From contig JAKGHH010000002.1 of assembly GCA_022828595.1 (NCBI GenBank), forward strand, positions 108,807,254 through 108,871,253: a stretch of DNA of 64,000 nucleotides. Reading direction: 5' to 3'. Of this stretch, positions 35,424 to 48,437 are shown one piece after another (position 1 is the stretch's first letter; every line of letters starts with the position of its first letter). The translations under genes and the position numbers were made by a program. The stretch comes from Nelumbo lutea (lineage: Eukaryota; Streptophyta; Magnoliopsida; Proteales; Nelumbonaceae). The notes under the pieces are model-generated. The model did not search any database and was not told the DNA's origin. It worked only from the letters and a program-made list of their open reading frames with translations.

Positions 35424-36150
35424 TAACCAATCTTGACCCAATTATTAATCGGGACAAAACCACAAACCAAGACTGAAATAATTAGCTCAGTCAATTGGCT
35501 CTTATAGACCTGATTCATTGACGACACTAACCCCTTTTTTGTTTAATTGGGTCGGATTGGGTTGAGGCAAACCTGTATCATACCCGACCCATTGCCGTCC
35601 CTGCACTCAACTTTATATAGTTTACAAGTTATAAGCCATTGGACCAGTTTATAGCACTAACAACACCATCATTATCACTGCAAATTGCCCTAAGCCTAAG
35701 CCCACTAATAGATATCATAGAAGCAAGGATTATTGAATATTTAACCGTTGATTTGTAAGATTCTATTTTTAAGGAACAAAAAATAGTTATATAATAAAAT
35801 ATTTAAGGATAAATTAATTAACCCAATTCACAAAAAGACAAAAAACAAAAATCCATTTAATTCAGCCACTTTAATCCGTTATGATTATTTAGGCTTTAAT
35901 AGACATCAATTTATGGCTAGCTAAGTGGACCCGCCTATATAAAACCTGGATCCTAGCTCCTCCGTGGTCAGTTTTCATGGGTTGGCCTGAGTTAACATTT
36001 TAGACTGTTTGGGATTTCGGGTCAGCTCCAATTAAAATTTTAACAGAACCCCAATCCTATTCCATCCAAGTTGCACCTCTAATCCCAAATATTCAAAACC
36101 CTCAAAGCCTTTTCATGGGTTGGCCTGTGACTTGTGGAAATTGATAAAAT
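35424..36150. other. Intergenic DNA
   Basis: No gene or complete element is recognised. A fragment near 35540-35605 (ACCCGACCCATTGCCGTCCC) resembles a hAT-type MITE end. Confidence 0.35.
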
Positions 36151-36571
36151 TAGGGTTGTCAATAGGTTTAGCTATCTGACGGAACCGAACTGACCGAATA
36201 TATTACAACGATTTTAGTTCTATAATTTTGTCTCGATTAATAACTGGATCTCTATTTTAGTTCTTGTTGCCTTTCTGAAATCGATTCAGGCTTGAAACAA
36301 ATTATTTTATTAAATATAAGTATTTTCTTAGTTTTCTTATAATTTTTATCATATTTTGTATTTGAAATGGTAATTTTAATGGATGATATTATTTAAAAAT
36401 GTTTAATTTATTAACATGTTAATAAATTAGTATTTTCTATCATTTTATTTAGGGTATATTATCAAAATTTAAAATTTAAATCATTATTTAAAATAAATAA
36501 ATATAATTGGATTTCCGGTTCAGAACTGGGACCACTTGTCACAACTCAAACCCGACCCGTTGAGAGCCCTA
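36151..36571. mobile_element. Possible hAT-type MITE
   Basis: The ends are TAGGGTTGTCAATAGG and, in reverse complement, TTAGGGCTCTCAACGG. The flanking octamers agree at only 5 of 8 positions, so this is a weaker case than its neighbours. Confidence 0.4.
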
Positions 36572-36846
36572 AGTACAATGCCCCCATGTCAGGAATATCC
36601 TATGATATTTTAATCCTTCTCAATCTCTTGGCTAAAAGCACAAGCAAAACTACTCGAGTGCAGTGGTTGAGATTCAGTAATGAATGATTTTTACTCCTAT
36701 TTTGGGTGGTTGGATCATGCTTGGCTAAAGCGGATGCAGAGCCTCGTGGCTGGCATTGGGCATTGAGGCCTACAACTTTTATCGTCTCAAAAGAGGTGTC
36801 GACCTTTATTTGTTTTACAACCGAGGCCCGGAGGGTCTACAATGAG

Positions 36847-37250
36847 TAGGGGTGCAAACAACCAAAGCCCGCATCATCCAGTTTGCAATTTTTCACGGGT
36901 TGGGTTTGGATTTTAGGTCTCAAATTGGGTTTACATCTAAAAATTTAGGCTTTCTTTACTTTTTGGGTTGAAATTGGGCCTAGATAGCTCGAGCCTACCC
37001 TATCTTAACTTGAGACCAAGCCACCTATGTATGTAAATATATGTATATACAAATACATATATGTATTATTTTTCTGATAAACCATACATATATGCATACA
37101 TACATTTAAATTAAATTTTATTGTGGGTTGATTGACCAACCAAATTTCAGTTTGGACTTGACTTCAGCTTAGGCCTTAGGCCCAATTATTCTTTGGGTTG
37201 GGCCTTGGTTAACCTTAAACCTAGCCAAGCCAGCCCAAGTTGCACCCCTA
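36847..37250. mobile_element. hAT-type MITE with 8-bp TSD
   Basis: The ends are TAGGGGTGCAAACAACC and, in reverse complement, TAGGGGTGCAACTTGG. The flanks ACAATGAG (36839-36846) and ACAATGAC (37251-37258) match at 7 of 8. Confidence 0.8.
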
Positions 37251-37450
37251 ACAATGACAATGAGTAGGAATACAATTTGGGTGAGATGGGTCACCCAATG
37301 CAATGCAAATTCTTTAAATCTGATACCCTGATGTGCGACCCATAGAGATGTGTGTGGTCTTTTGGACTAGATGGTGCAAATGATGTAACAATTTTCTTCT
37401 TCACCATACTTAATTTACACAAAAGAATAGTTAATGTATATGATGAATGT

Positions 37451-38316
37451 TGTAATTATCCTGGACTTTAGTCGGTTGGTCTGACCTCCAAAGGTCTAGA
37501 GAGAATGGCAGTGAAGAGAAGATGGAGAAGAATCTTTAAAGAGAACAATGGTCAAGAGAGGAGAAGGAGAGAGAAAGATGTTCTAAGAAACCCTAGCATT
37601 AGAGTTCTAGGGTTGTCTCTCCTTTTATAACTGGGATCCTGAGGCTATTAGGAGAAGATCCTAAAGAATACCATTTTTTATTAGGAAAAGAGATTTTTAT
37701 CTTCATGTCAGCTATCAAGCGAATTCCATTAAGGTTTCATTGTGTGCCTGACGAGACTTTCTAGGAGTAGAGTTTTGTTTCCTTAAGGATTCTTGCATAA
37801 CACATGTTGGCTACACCCCTTCGTGGGTTCTCTTGTGACCACATGTTGGGACTTTCGATCGACTAATGTGTCTGAATGTCTCCGTAAGTCATCTTTGGGA
37901 TGCTTTGTTGCAGCAAGCCATAGCCATACGGAGTACGAGTCACGTGTGAATATATATTGTCAGCTTTGGCTTTATTTGTTGTTTATCACAACGTGAACTA
38001 CTATTTTATGCTCATCACAGGGTACTAGTAGCGTATTAGGTCTGCGGTAGGTTTGCAATGTCATTTTATGTTCATCATAGGTTTGGGATAGTACTCTGTG
38101 CTCATCACAGTTCCCAGATAGCATTTTGTGCTTATCGTAGATCCTGGATGTTGTTTTATGCTCATCTCAAGTTCGCAAGCCTTGTGTTACTTTTGTGGAG
38201 TGTTATCATGCTACTACAAAGGTTTGTTGGCCATTCCATTATTCTGGGCAATGTCTGTCATCTTGCTTCGTGGCTTCAATCATAAATTCCATGAAGGTGA
38301 GCTGTATGTGCTTACA
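37451..38316 (+). repeat. Left LTR of the outer element (866 bp)
   Basis: It starts TGTAATTATCC and ends GTGCTTACA. It holds a TATA-like segment (CTCCTTTTATAACTGGG, about 37619-37635) and, in its second half, about six imperfect ~34-base repeats around the word TTTTATGCTCATCACAGG (about 38005-38170). About 200 bp (roughly 37740-37950) has no counterpart in the right LTR. Confidence 0.85.
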
Positions 38317-38534
38317 ATTAACCCCCCTACTTATTAATAAGAGTATTATTGTCAATAAGCAATAGTTATCTTTTTTTTCTATGTGTCCTCTGAGCTGTGA
38401 TTGATGGATCTGGTGATTTTGCAATTTTCTACTTTTAGTGCTTAATGAATGGATTTTCTATAAATTCTTGCTCTTGGTGCTTAGTGAATGGATCTAGTGA
38501 TCTTCAAATTTCTACTCTTAGTTCTTAGTCCCTT

Positions 38535-38573
38535 GCTTCTTGATATAAGACATTTTGTCTTATATCAAGAAGC
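38535..38573. repeat. Perfect 18-bp hairpin
   Basis: Arms of 18 bases with no mismatch (GCTTCTTGATATAAGACA and its exact reverse complement) are separated by only TTT. Its role is unknown. Such a perfect arm pair inside otherwise decayed DNA suggests a recent origin or a templated inversion. Confidence 0.85.
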
Positions 38574-39389
38574 ATGAGAGAGATTAGATCGAAATTTCAG
38601 CCCCCTCTATTTCTTAATGGAAGGCATTCTGTTGAGAAACATTCGAGACAGGTAAGAGGTGAGGTTGAAATTTTAACCACCTATTTCTTGATGGAAGGCA
38701 TTCTGTTGAGAAACATTTGAGAAAGGAGAGAGGTTGGGTCAGGTTTACAACCCCCTAATTAAATTCTTCTGGGTTGTGTTGATAATGTTTTGTTGAGTGG
38801 TATAGATATGTGCCTGAAGAAATTTAAGCACCTAGATGATTGAACATCGTTGTTATGTTGCACAACTAATTGATGTATTGTTGGTAGAGTCGTTGGTGGG
38901 TTTTTGAAAATAGAAAAGGTCCAAAGATAGTTTAAAGTGTTAGGGCTCTTGCATTTTTGTGAATGAAGTATGAGGTGAGGGGAAATTAATATGGCATAAA
39001 GGTGATAAGGAAGCACCCCATTTAGAGTGCAAAATTTTGCAATATAATATTATTCTTGTGATGTGATTTGAGAAATTTGTTATGATATATTTCTTATAGC
39101 ATATTGATATTCTTGTAACGGTAATATCGCAAACCATGATACATGTATGTAGTTTTATTTGTATTGAGCGTGGGATATGTAGTTTGGTCAATGTGCTGAA
39201 AGATTAACGATTAACTGAAAGAGCACTTTATCTACTAGTTTTGGCGTGAGATGGACGATATTAGAGCTCACTAATGTTGAGTTCTTGTGTAACTATTTGA
39301 TTGTGGTAAGTTTTGTAGTCTGCTATATTTGTGTCTATTTGCAATAAGGTAGATTGCTAGTGCCAGAGCTTCATAAGTAATGTGCAATG

Positions 39390-40015
39390 CATGGAGCTAC
39401 CGGGGAATGATGATGCACGCCTGAGGTTGGTAGAACCTTCCTAGGGTTACCAAGGAACAGAGATGTGTGCCTGGGGTTGCCAAGGAATGTGATATCACTC
39501 CTAGGGTTTCCAAGGCCTTCTTGGAGTTTCCAGGGTATGTGAGATCTCTTCTGGGGTGGCCAAGGTATGTAAGATTGCTCCCGGGGTTTCTACCGCCCTC
39601 CTAGGATTGCTAGGGTATGTAAGACTACTCCTAGGATTGCTAGGGTATGTAATCTCTCCTAGGGTTGCTAGGGTATGTGAGATCGCTCTAGGGTTTCTAG
39701 GGTATGTGAGATCGCTCCTAGGGTTGCCAAGGTATGTAAGATCACTCCTAGGGTTACTAGAGCCTTCCTAGGGTTTCTAGGGTATGTAAGATCGCTCCTG
39801 GGGTTGTCAAGGCCTTCTTGGGGTTGCCAAGGTATGTAAGATCACTCATGGGGTTGTCAAGGCCTTCTTAGGGTTGCCAGGGTATGTAAGACCGCTCCTG
39901 GGGTTTCCAGGGAATTGATATGTGTGCTTGGGGTTGCTAGGGCCTTCCTGGGATTGCCAAGGAATTGCAACAAACACGTGGGGTTCTTAGGGCCTTCCTA
40001 GGGTGTCATTCCGGA
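39390..40015. repeat. Minisatellite, ~27-30-base units
   Basis: About twenty imperfect units of the type CTAGGGTTGCTAGGGTATGT and AAGATCGCTC, in some places forming a higher-order pair with GCCTTC. The array gives rise to a repetitive open frame (RLLGLLGYV...) that is an artefact of the repeat, not a gene. Confidence 0.85.
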
Positions 40016-43000
40016 GGCGATGCCCATGTCTGGTAGATAGGACTATAATCAATAAGTTGTGTTGGAGATCAGTGCTTGTTGCATAAGAATTCTATATGAT
40101 CAATGTTGCAAGAAACATGTTAGCAAGGTGTAGGATATGTTATGAATGGGTAAACTTTTGCTTAAAACCCACTCTAAAATTCATTAATTTGGAATAATTC
40201 GTTCTTCATAAAGTAATGAGGACTCTATTGTTTTGAAAACATGTTTTTGAGAAACGATGATGAAACATGATTCTGCAATCAAGAGATGATATGTTTTATG
40301 AGGCAATGCTAAAAGTATGTTTTGAAAATAACAGTTTGGCTAGAAATATCATGCCATAATGGTGTATTTTGAAAATGATTTTGAAAATAAATAATTCTTT
40401 TCTAAAATGCCTAATCTTGTTTCCAAATTATTTTTGATTTTGCAAAAACAATCCTCCTTGCAAAGAACCGAACTTGCACATCTAGAGTTTCGGATTTGAA
40501 TGACTATAAGTTGAAATGCACCAAAAAGTGGGGTTAGTTAGTATAGAAGTAACATAATCTGGAATATGAGTACCAGAATTTTATTTATTATTGTTATTAT
40601 TTATGTTATGATAGCTCTCACACGGTACCTCATAGATTTTGCTAACTGATAACCTCAACATGTTATCCCCTGAGTTCCCTTTATCATGCTCAAAACATTT
40701 TTTGATCCGATTTATTTTGTTTGACAACTACAAGCATCTGAATTCTACTAGTGGGGCACCTTTTCTATTATCATCATTTCACCAGCTTTTACAGACATGT
40801 AAGTTGGTCACTTGATCTATAGGATATTGTAAAAGAAGGGGTGGAGGTGGATAGCCCACTAAGGTTCAAAAGACTAACACCTAATACCTATCATCCAAGA
40901 TGAACTAAATGAGAAGGTTTTCTAACTATTGTTTATTGCCACCAAGTGGATTCATATATGAATATCAGCTCCCTAAACACTCACGTGAAATCCTACTAGA
41001 CCTTGCAAATGAAAAATAGGGCTGGTTAAGTCGTACTTGTAAGCTGATTCGCTTTGGTGATTAAACACACATTAGTCTAAGACTTAAACACGTTAATCCA
41101 AGACTAAAAAAATGCTTTAGCTATGGGGGAAGAAGTCTTATAGCTAAGTTACTCATACCCCAATGCGGTATGATTTCTAATTAAGATAAGACAAGGTCAA
41201 GTGATCTTAAAGTTAAAGCTGGAAGAAGAAGAAAAAAAAGGAAGAGTGATATTCAATAAAATATTATTCTATTTCAAATGTGCATCAAATCTCAACTAGG
41301 TGATTTCTAAAATTGCAAACTTGTTGGGGTAAAGGATAAAATTTACAGGCCAAGCATTATTAGGCTCTTTAAACTATATCTTATGGAGAATATGTGTTAC
41401 TATTCATAGGGCTTATTTTGTTTTTTATATTCCTAGAATAGTTACCCCTCTCAAAACCTATCCTTTTAAGTAGTATGGTTGACCTGGACAGTTGACTGAT
41501 ATAAGAGTTTAGTAGTATATGAAATGAGTGATGTAGCATCCTTATATGTAAAGTTTTAATTTGACAAACCACAACAAATATAAGCCTAATTGCCTCCTAT
41601 AATTTTCTCTAGCAATTTCTGTCATAAAGAATCATGTGTCCTACACTTACAAGACTTATAAGGAAAAGTCGCAAAATGAACTTTGTAAGTCAAATCCACC
41701 AAGAAGGAAAGAGAAATCCAATCAAAATAACCCATTCAAGTAGTAATGGACATATCAGATGTGAAACCTCAATTTAAAGTGTGATTTTGGACTTCAAAAT
41801 CTAGTTTCAGAAGTGAATTCCAAGTTATCTCTCTATTTTGTTTACTTACTCAGACTTGAAATTTTTATTTACAATGAATTTCGATTTTTTATATACCTTG
41901 AATCATGGGTTTAGATTTTTCTCTTTTGAACACTAAATTGTAGAATATGATTCAAACCTACCATTCCGTGTTCAAAAATAAATCTTAGGGTTGTGAGTGG
42001 GCCTTTCAAAGATGGAAGAGTGTGGACCTGGGAGAATTCTAGTAAGCTTTTCAGTGAAATCCTTTTATAACAATTGGATAATAGCTCCCTATGCAGTGTT
42101 GTGTGGAGCATATTTATGACTTCAAAACTCTCTCTCTCCCTCTCTCTCTCTCTCGCTCTTAGATTGTCTCAGTTGAGTTTTCAAAGAAATGTATAGTTTT
42201 AAAAGAAACAAAGAAATAACAGAGTTGTCAAAGGAGTGGTGGTATGGCGTTCAAAGATTCTTATGACCAAAAAATCAAGATTACATCAATAGAGCTTAAT
42301 CTAGAAGTACATGCATTCACACCTAAAAACACATATTTTAATGGTTTATGTAAAGTGTGAACTACCAACATAGGCACTCATCATTTTCAAGTAATCTGAT
42401 AGTATTGCTTAGTAGAAGAATCTCTATTTCATTTGGATACCTGCAGCATGTCGACTCAAATTTCATGTATTTGTAATGCTTGAATATATATAGGCCTGCA
42501 CAAGTTTGAATATCAGTTTATGATAGTTGCGGATGGTATATAAAGGTTGAGTATGGGTCTTTAATAGTTTGTGCTACTTGCGCATTGGATTGTGAATGGT
42601 GAGAATGGGATTGTAGCAGTACTTTTGTATACATAGTTTTTCACATATATTAATGAAGTAGACAATTGTCAATCAAAACAATGCAGCACCAAGTAGATAT
42701 ACAAGCCAATTGGCATCGAAATAAAGAAATAAGATAAGAATACCTCCTTTTCCATTCAACTTCTATATCATCGTTTAATGCAAGCTACCAAGCTCCACCC
42801 TCTTGATAAACACATGACTTCTCAGAACATGAAGGTTTATTTTCTATTACCTAATGAAATTACTAGAGGTCATGGGTAATCCATATTGTTTTGACTAAAC
42901 CTTTAGGTTGCAACATTTCCAAGACCAGGGGTTGTGCAGATTAAAGTTGACAATGAGAATGAAAATTGGTTTAATCAATTATAGGATATACCTTTTGGCC

Positions 43001-44957
43001 AAAATCAAATGTGGCATATTTGGTTTAAGTACTCAAATATAAAATAAGGGTTTGAGTTGAATAGAAATGAAAATTATCTCAATCAAGGCAAAGTTGTAAG
43101 ATGATCTCCAAACATGTAGTTGTCTTGAACTACTCACAAAGACGCATGTCTGAGTAGCTCTATAAAGTAAGGTAAATTAATGAAGGGGCAAAACAAGGCG
43201 AAGGATGAGGGACTCGTTTGAATCAGCTTGTTTAGATAAGCTCATCGCTATTGAGAAAATCAAACTAGTAAGCATCTAAAGAAAGCAATGGGAGTTAAAG
43301 AGGATGAAAAGAAAATCAATCATCCAAATTGAGCCGCTCTAACAAAAAGGACCTAACCAAGGGAACCATCATAATTCCTATAAAGAAGCTCTAAGAGAAA
43401 TATCTTAATCTCTACGACTATCCTGCCCGAAGAAAACACAACACCAAGTAGTCTAATTACCAAATAAGAGATACATGGAGATAAACAAAAGAAATCATAC
43501 TCAAATTCAACCATAGATCTCACAAAAGCATTCGTTAAGAAGGGTGATTTTAGGTACCCGTATCAAACCCACAATTTAGATCAATACGACTTTAACATTG
43601 TTGCCATGTTAGTTGGCAGGTATATATAATGATTGGGTTCTAAGTGTGGAACTATTTAAGATTTAGGTAAAGGTAATGAAAATGAAAGTTTCTACTACTA
43701 GCCTATATGTGATCAAGTTGGCTACAAATTGCCTTTGTAATTAGATTAGCTAATAATAATTAAGCATCGGTCATCCATCAAAAAACAAAATCAAGCATTT
43801 GTTCCAATTATCAATGAACAGATTTAAAGATGGGACAAGAACTAATTACAAAATACCCAGCCAACGAGATAGAGGAATCCAATCAGAGAATCTGTAGATC
43901 TGAGTAGATGACAGATGCTAAAGCACATGTCGAGGTCCTAGCTGATGGGATTAAGCGAACAAAAATGAGGAATCTGATTGCAAAGTCTATAGATTCGAGG
44001 AAATGACAAATGCTGTAGTGCATGTTGTGAACGTCGAGAAAATACCCAGCAATTCACTTCATGGACAAATATATGGAGTCGCCACCCATCAGAATGCATA
44101 ACGGGTAGTGATGGGCCTCCCGGATTTATATTTAAAAATAAATTTGAATTTAATGGTGACTCCATACCATTCGACTTGGACAAGGCAGACAAACCTGGGT
44201 AAGTTGAAAGAGAGAGAGAGAGAGGGAAGGGGTTAGGCACCCCTCTCTCTAGTCAGTGCGATTGTGCGAATACCGTATCCCTTTGTTATTTTGGATTCAA
44301 GAGCCTAGACTCCTCTAGCAGCTCAAAGGGGCATAGATGTTTCTTTCTTCTCTTCTAAACCAATCCCCTTTTGGATGCAAGGGCCTGAGCAAAAGGGTGA
44401 GGAATCCCTTACCCCTTTTCTATCAAAGCCCCCACCTTTGGATTCAGTTAGTTGGTCTAAAGAGTGAAGAAACGGCCTAGCCCTTCGAATACTTGAGAAC
44501 ACCCCAAATGCAGAATATGCTAAACCAACAAGAAATGACCACCAAAAGCAAGAAAATAAGAAAAAATAAATAAGTAAATAATAAATAATAAATAGGTGAA
44601 TAAATGAAAGACAAAACTACAACTAAACTGCTAAACCAACTTCAAGTAGGGGGATAGAGGATGAGATAGTGGATCTTACCTCCTATAACCTTTAGACTGA
44701 CGATGCTGCCGAACTCATGTACAAAGGATTAGCGTATAGTTGGGCTTTTGGTGCTGTTGAAACCCTAGCTCGGGATGACAGAAGGGCGAGCTAGGGATGC
44801 TAGTAGTGGCATTGGAGCCCGAAGAGGACTACAATGATGGTAGAGATGACCGATGGAAGGGAACAAATCGTCTCTCCCCTCTCTCCTTCTCTCTTCGCTC
44901 TTTTATCTCTCTCTTTATTTTATTTTATTTTATTTTATTTTTACTCTCAAAGGAGCT

Positions 44958-45749
44958 TGATGAAGGAAGATTTGGCCCAACCTCGTAATCACTCAACACA
45001 TGGCAAAGGCAACAACTCGGCACAACAGCACGCCCAAGGTGCGAGCATCAGAGGAACCAGCAATTCGGACTCCCTACTAGCAGTCCGAACTCCCTACTAG
45101 GAGCTCGAACTCCCTACAAGGAGCCTGAACTCTCCCTTAGGCCCCGAGCCTCACACATGGCAACGACCCAAACTGGCCCTCCCCATGACAGTTCAGGACA
45201 CTCCCCTATCCGAACTCAAGACTTCACCTCGCTCACCACTCCAACACTTCGCCTCCAGGATGCCAAACTGAACAACCGTACCTCGCCTAACACCGAGGAA
45301 ATCCGTACCCAGGGCAGCGCACCTGACTGACTTGGGATCTGACGCTTGACAACCGCACTCCAACGGCCACTTGCCATTGCCACCTGCTACTGCTATCTCC
45401 AGTTGCAGAGACGGCTCCGACAAAGAGAGCAGTGGCGGTTCTGTCCCAACATAGGTGATGTCACCCGAACTGGCAGGAGCACAAAGATAATCATACCTGA
45501 CCTGACAGAAGCTTAGGAGTGAGTGCGCGAGGTGGTTATAAAAGGCTCCCTGCCCCCGAAAAACAAGGTAGGTGAACTTTGCGCCATCTGGTTTTATCTT
45601 GCCTTCAAGAGAATACTAACTTGAGCTTCGGAGCAATCTCACCGGGTTCTTCCCCGGAGATTTCTCATCTTCTCCGTTTCAGGCTCACTGTTGCTCCAGT
45701 CGGAGGCAAGGTCGTTGACAGCTAAGATCAGCCGGATTGCGCACCATCA
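44958..45749 (+). repeat. 5' LTR of the Tat-like element (792 bp)
   Basis: TG...CA ends. A TATA box TATAAAAG is at 45537-45544. An internal tandem of the word CGAACTCCCTAC occurs near 45065-45125. It closely matches the 3' LTR, with scattered substitutions and small indels. Confidence 0.93.
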
Positions 45750-45750
45750 A

Positions 45751-45770
45751 TTGGTGCCGTCTATGGGAAC
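45751..45770 (+). other. Primer-binding-like site
   Basis: TTGGTGCCGTCTATGGGAAC follows the 5' LTR after one base. It resembles the TTGGCGCCGTCTGTGGGAA primer-binding sites seen in many plant Ty3/gypsy elements. The priming tRNA is not named here because that would need a comparison. Confidence 0.65.
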
Positions 45771-45833
45771 ACTTCTAAAAGCCTTCCTCTAAAACTCTCA
45801 GAACCTCCTCTTCTTCCAAAAACTCCAACACTC

Positions 45834-47575
45834 ATGGCTTCTTCCAGCAATGCCGGATGTGGCACAGAGACGAACACCACCGGGGAACAACTCCAAGTCC
45901 CCGTGGTGTGCATCGAATAGTTCACCATCCCCCTTCCGGTGGATGGGATCCCCATCTTGAATCTGCCACAAACAGTGGCGCCCGTAAACCTTCCTGCCAT
46001 GAACGTCCCTCTTCCACTTCCTATCAAAACAACTTTTGCTGAACCAACTGTTGTCCCCCTGATGACCCGCCATAACCAGTTTGACGACCTGAAGCAATGC
46101 ATGCGGTCAATGCAAGCCCAAATGCAACAATTCCAGCAACATCAACTCCAACAGCACCAAGTACTACACCACCTCTCTCAACATCACTATCAGCAGTAGT
46201 TCCCCTAACTACCCCTGAACCAGTCACTGCTTCCACCTCGGCACCCTACTTCGAAGCCGGTTAAGGCCTCCCCTCAGGGTGGACGCCCTCACCAAGGAGA
46301 AGCCTCCCAACTCCAGAACCCCCCTAACAACCAGGCTACATCCCTAGGCCGAAGGGAAAGGAAAATCACCCCCGCCTCGCAGCTCACAGGCGGGTCGAGA
46401 ACCTCGCCCACAAAGTCAGCACCTCGATGCTCCAAGCGTGAGTTCCCGCTCATAGAGAACTGATTCAACGCCCTAGCAGCATACTACCAACATTATGGGC
46501 CCATCGAGCTTGGCAACACAGAGGCCAGCAGTGCCAGTACCAGGCCCGCTCAACAACGAAGGCGCCGGCGAAGTCGCCGAACTGCCACCCGTGTCTTGCC
46601 CGAGCTTAAAGGTAAGGAAGAGACGAGCTCGGACGAGGTAAAAGCTGCCCCAATTCTCTCACTTCCTTCCCCCCCGCATCAGAACTCCTGGTAGTCCCCA
46701 TGCCTAGAGACTTCAAGCTCCCACCTTTGGACAAGTATGATGGGTCCTTTGACCCCAACGAACATGTCGATGCTTTCCAGTCACAAATGCACCTCGCTAG
46801 GGCCAGAGAATCATGCATGTGCGTGGCCTTCACCACCACCTTCAGGGGGGTGGCCCGCACTTGGTACAGGAACCTAGCCCTCGGGTCAATAAGAAGCTAG
46901 ACCTAGTTTGTGCAGGTCTTCACCGCACACTTCGTCACCAGCAAGTAGTGCCCCAGAACCGAGTAAAGCATCTTTGGAGTAGTCTAGAGAGAAGGAGAAT
47001 CCATCCGGGGCTACACCAAGCGATTCAATGAAGCGTGCTTGCAGATACCGTGATTAAATCCCATGGTATAGCTCGCAGCAGCCAAGAGAGGAGTAACGCA
47101 CAAGGAGTTCAAATGGCACATGGTAGCCAGCTAGCCCGCGACCGTGGCCGAATTCCTCAAGCTCGCGGACAAGTTCATGAGAACAGAGGAAGAGATCAAC
47201 CAAAGGACCGAAAGCGGGGTCGAGAAAAGGAAAAGAGAAGGTGAGTCCTCCAACCCAGGTGACAGAAGAAACCTGGCCCGGGAGGCAAAGCCAAGCCAGT
47301 CGTCCCGAGCTCCCTTAGCTGTTCGGATGGATTACACGCCGTTAAACACAAGGTGGACCGAGATCTTGATGATGATCAAAGACGCCCCATACGTAAAGTG
47401 GCCACCTCGCCTAAAGAGGAATCCAAATGAGAGAAATAAAAATCTGTAATGTAGTTTTCATAAAGATCACAGTTATAGTGCCAAATAGTGTAATAATCTT
47501 TGAGATGAGATAGAGGGACTCATCCGTCGCGGATACTTGAGAAATTTTGTATAGCATAATAATAATAATAATAAT
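45834..47575 (+). pseudogene. gag (degenerate)
   Basis: The start MASSSNAGCGTET is at 45834, with an in-frame stop soon after. A Retrotrans_gag-like domain lies at about 46695-47140 (MPRDFKLPPLDKYDGSFDPN, HVDAFQSQM, FRGVARTWYRNL, then RGYTKRFNEA). The C-terminal part includes a decayed Cys/His knuckle at about 47450-47490 (CSFHKDHSYSAK, stop, C) and RRGYLRNFV. An (AAT)n run sits at about 47555-47577. Stops and frame changes are numerous, so no intact Gag can be made. Confidence 0.8.
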
Positions 47576-47834
47576 AAGGCAGGTTGGCAAGGGGAGCACG
47601 GAAAGGATGTCCCCGAATCCAGCAGCAGACCAACCGAAGCGTTGCAACCCGGAAGAGAGGCCAATTCGGGGAACCATCCATGTGATAGTGGGAGGTTCAG
47701 TGGTAGCAGGGTGTACTTCGGCAGCAGCCCGGATGTTAGTTCGCGAGGCAGCCTGAGAAGAACAGAACCCTCCAAAGAGGACGAAGACAGAAGAACCAAT
47801 CTTCTTCACGGAAGACGATGCACGAGGTGTCCAC

Positions 47835-48334
47835 TACCCCCACGATGATGCGCTTGTCATAAAACTAAGGATTAGTGACTTCGAAGTCAGGCGCGTACTT
47901 GTGGATTCAGGTAGTTCGGTGGACTTCCTCTTCAAGTCAGCATTTGACCAGCTACAATTGTAGAGAAGCGAGCTGAAGCCCGCAAATACTCCTTTGGTGG
48001 GCTTCAGCGGAGGGGAAGTCAGGCCCCTCGGGAAAATAACAGTACCTGTGGAAGTCGACACATGGCCTTGTGCGATCAGACTCAACCATGATTTCCTGGT
48101 GGTCGTGACCCCCTCCCCATACAATGCCATAATAGAGCGGCCAATTACGCATATTTTGTGGGCAGTGGTCTCCACCTACTATCTGGCAATGAAGTTCCCC
48201 ACAGACTTCGGTGTAGGGGTAGCGCGGGGCAACCAGCTTGAGTCCCGCAAGTGTTATGTTGCCGCCTTGAAGGGAAAAACCAAGGCAGTCGATGACCTCG
48301 AGTTGGAGCGGCCTACGAAGCAGGACGAGGAATG
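47835..48334 (+). pseudogene. Retrotransposon aspartic protease (degenerate)
   Basis: It contains the catalytic motif VLVDSGSSVDFLF (about 47897-47935), then GFSGGEVRPLG and PSPYNAIIERPITHILWAVVS, the usual sequence of a Ty3/gypsy protease domain. A stop lies after the DQLQL segment. The frame runs on to TGA at 48333-48335 in the protease-RT linker. Confidence 0.8.
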
Positions 48335-48437
48335 AGCTTCGCCCACAGAGAAAACAGTCTTAATACCAACCTCGGCTACAGATCCGGCTTGAACGCTACA
48401 GATTGATGCTTCTGTCAAGGAGCCTCTACGAACCGAA

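Larger units (their letters stand above)
38317..44025. other. Outer element internal region, left part: non-coding, repeat-rich
   Basis: No coding domain is recognised. It contains short tandem duplications at 38620-38730 (AGGCATTCTGTTGAGAAACA twice), a perfect hairpin at 38535-38573, a minisatellite at 39390-40015 and a (CT)n tract at about 42128-42157. Near its end it holds two tandem ~100-bp units (about 43865-43960 and 43965-44025), the second of which is broken by the solo LTR insertion. Confidence 0.55.

Noticed and set aside
38317..38340. Primer-binding site for the outer element
   Set aside because: ATTAACCCCCCTACTTATT after the left LTR does not start with TGG and matches no site I recognise; no claim is made.
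39556..39771. Repetitive Leu/Gly-rich frame (RLLGLLGYV...)
   Set aside because: It is the translation of a ~27-30-base minisatellite.
39390..40015. CRISPR-like regular array
   Set aside because: The units are imperfect and contiguous, without unique spacers, and the genome is clearly that of a plant.
46024..46236. Minus-strand frames opposite gag and integrase (about 45193-48932)
   Set aside because: Shadows of gag and pol. Unlike the antisense gene at 50178-52107 they have no promoter, no conserved start and no intron.
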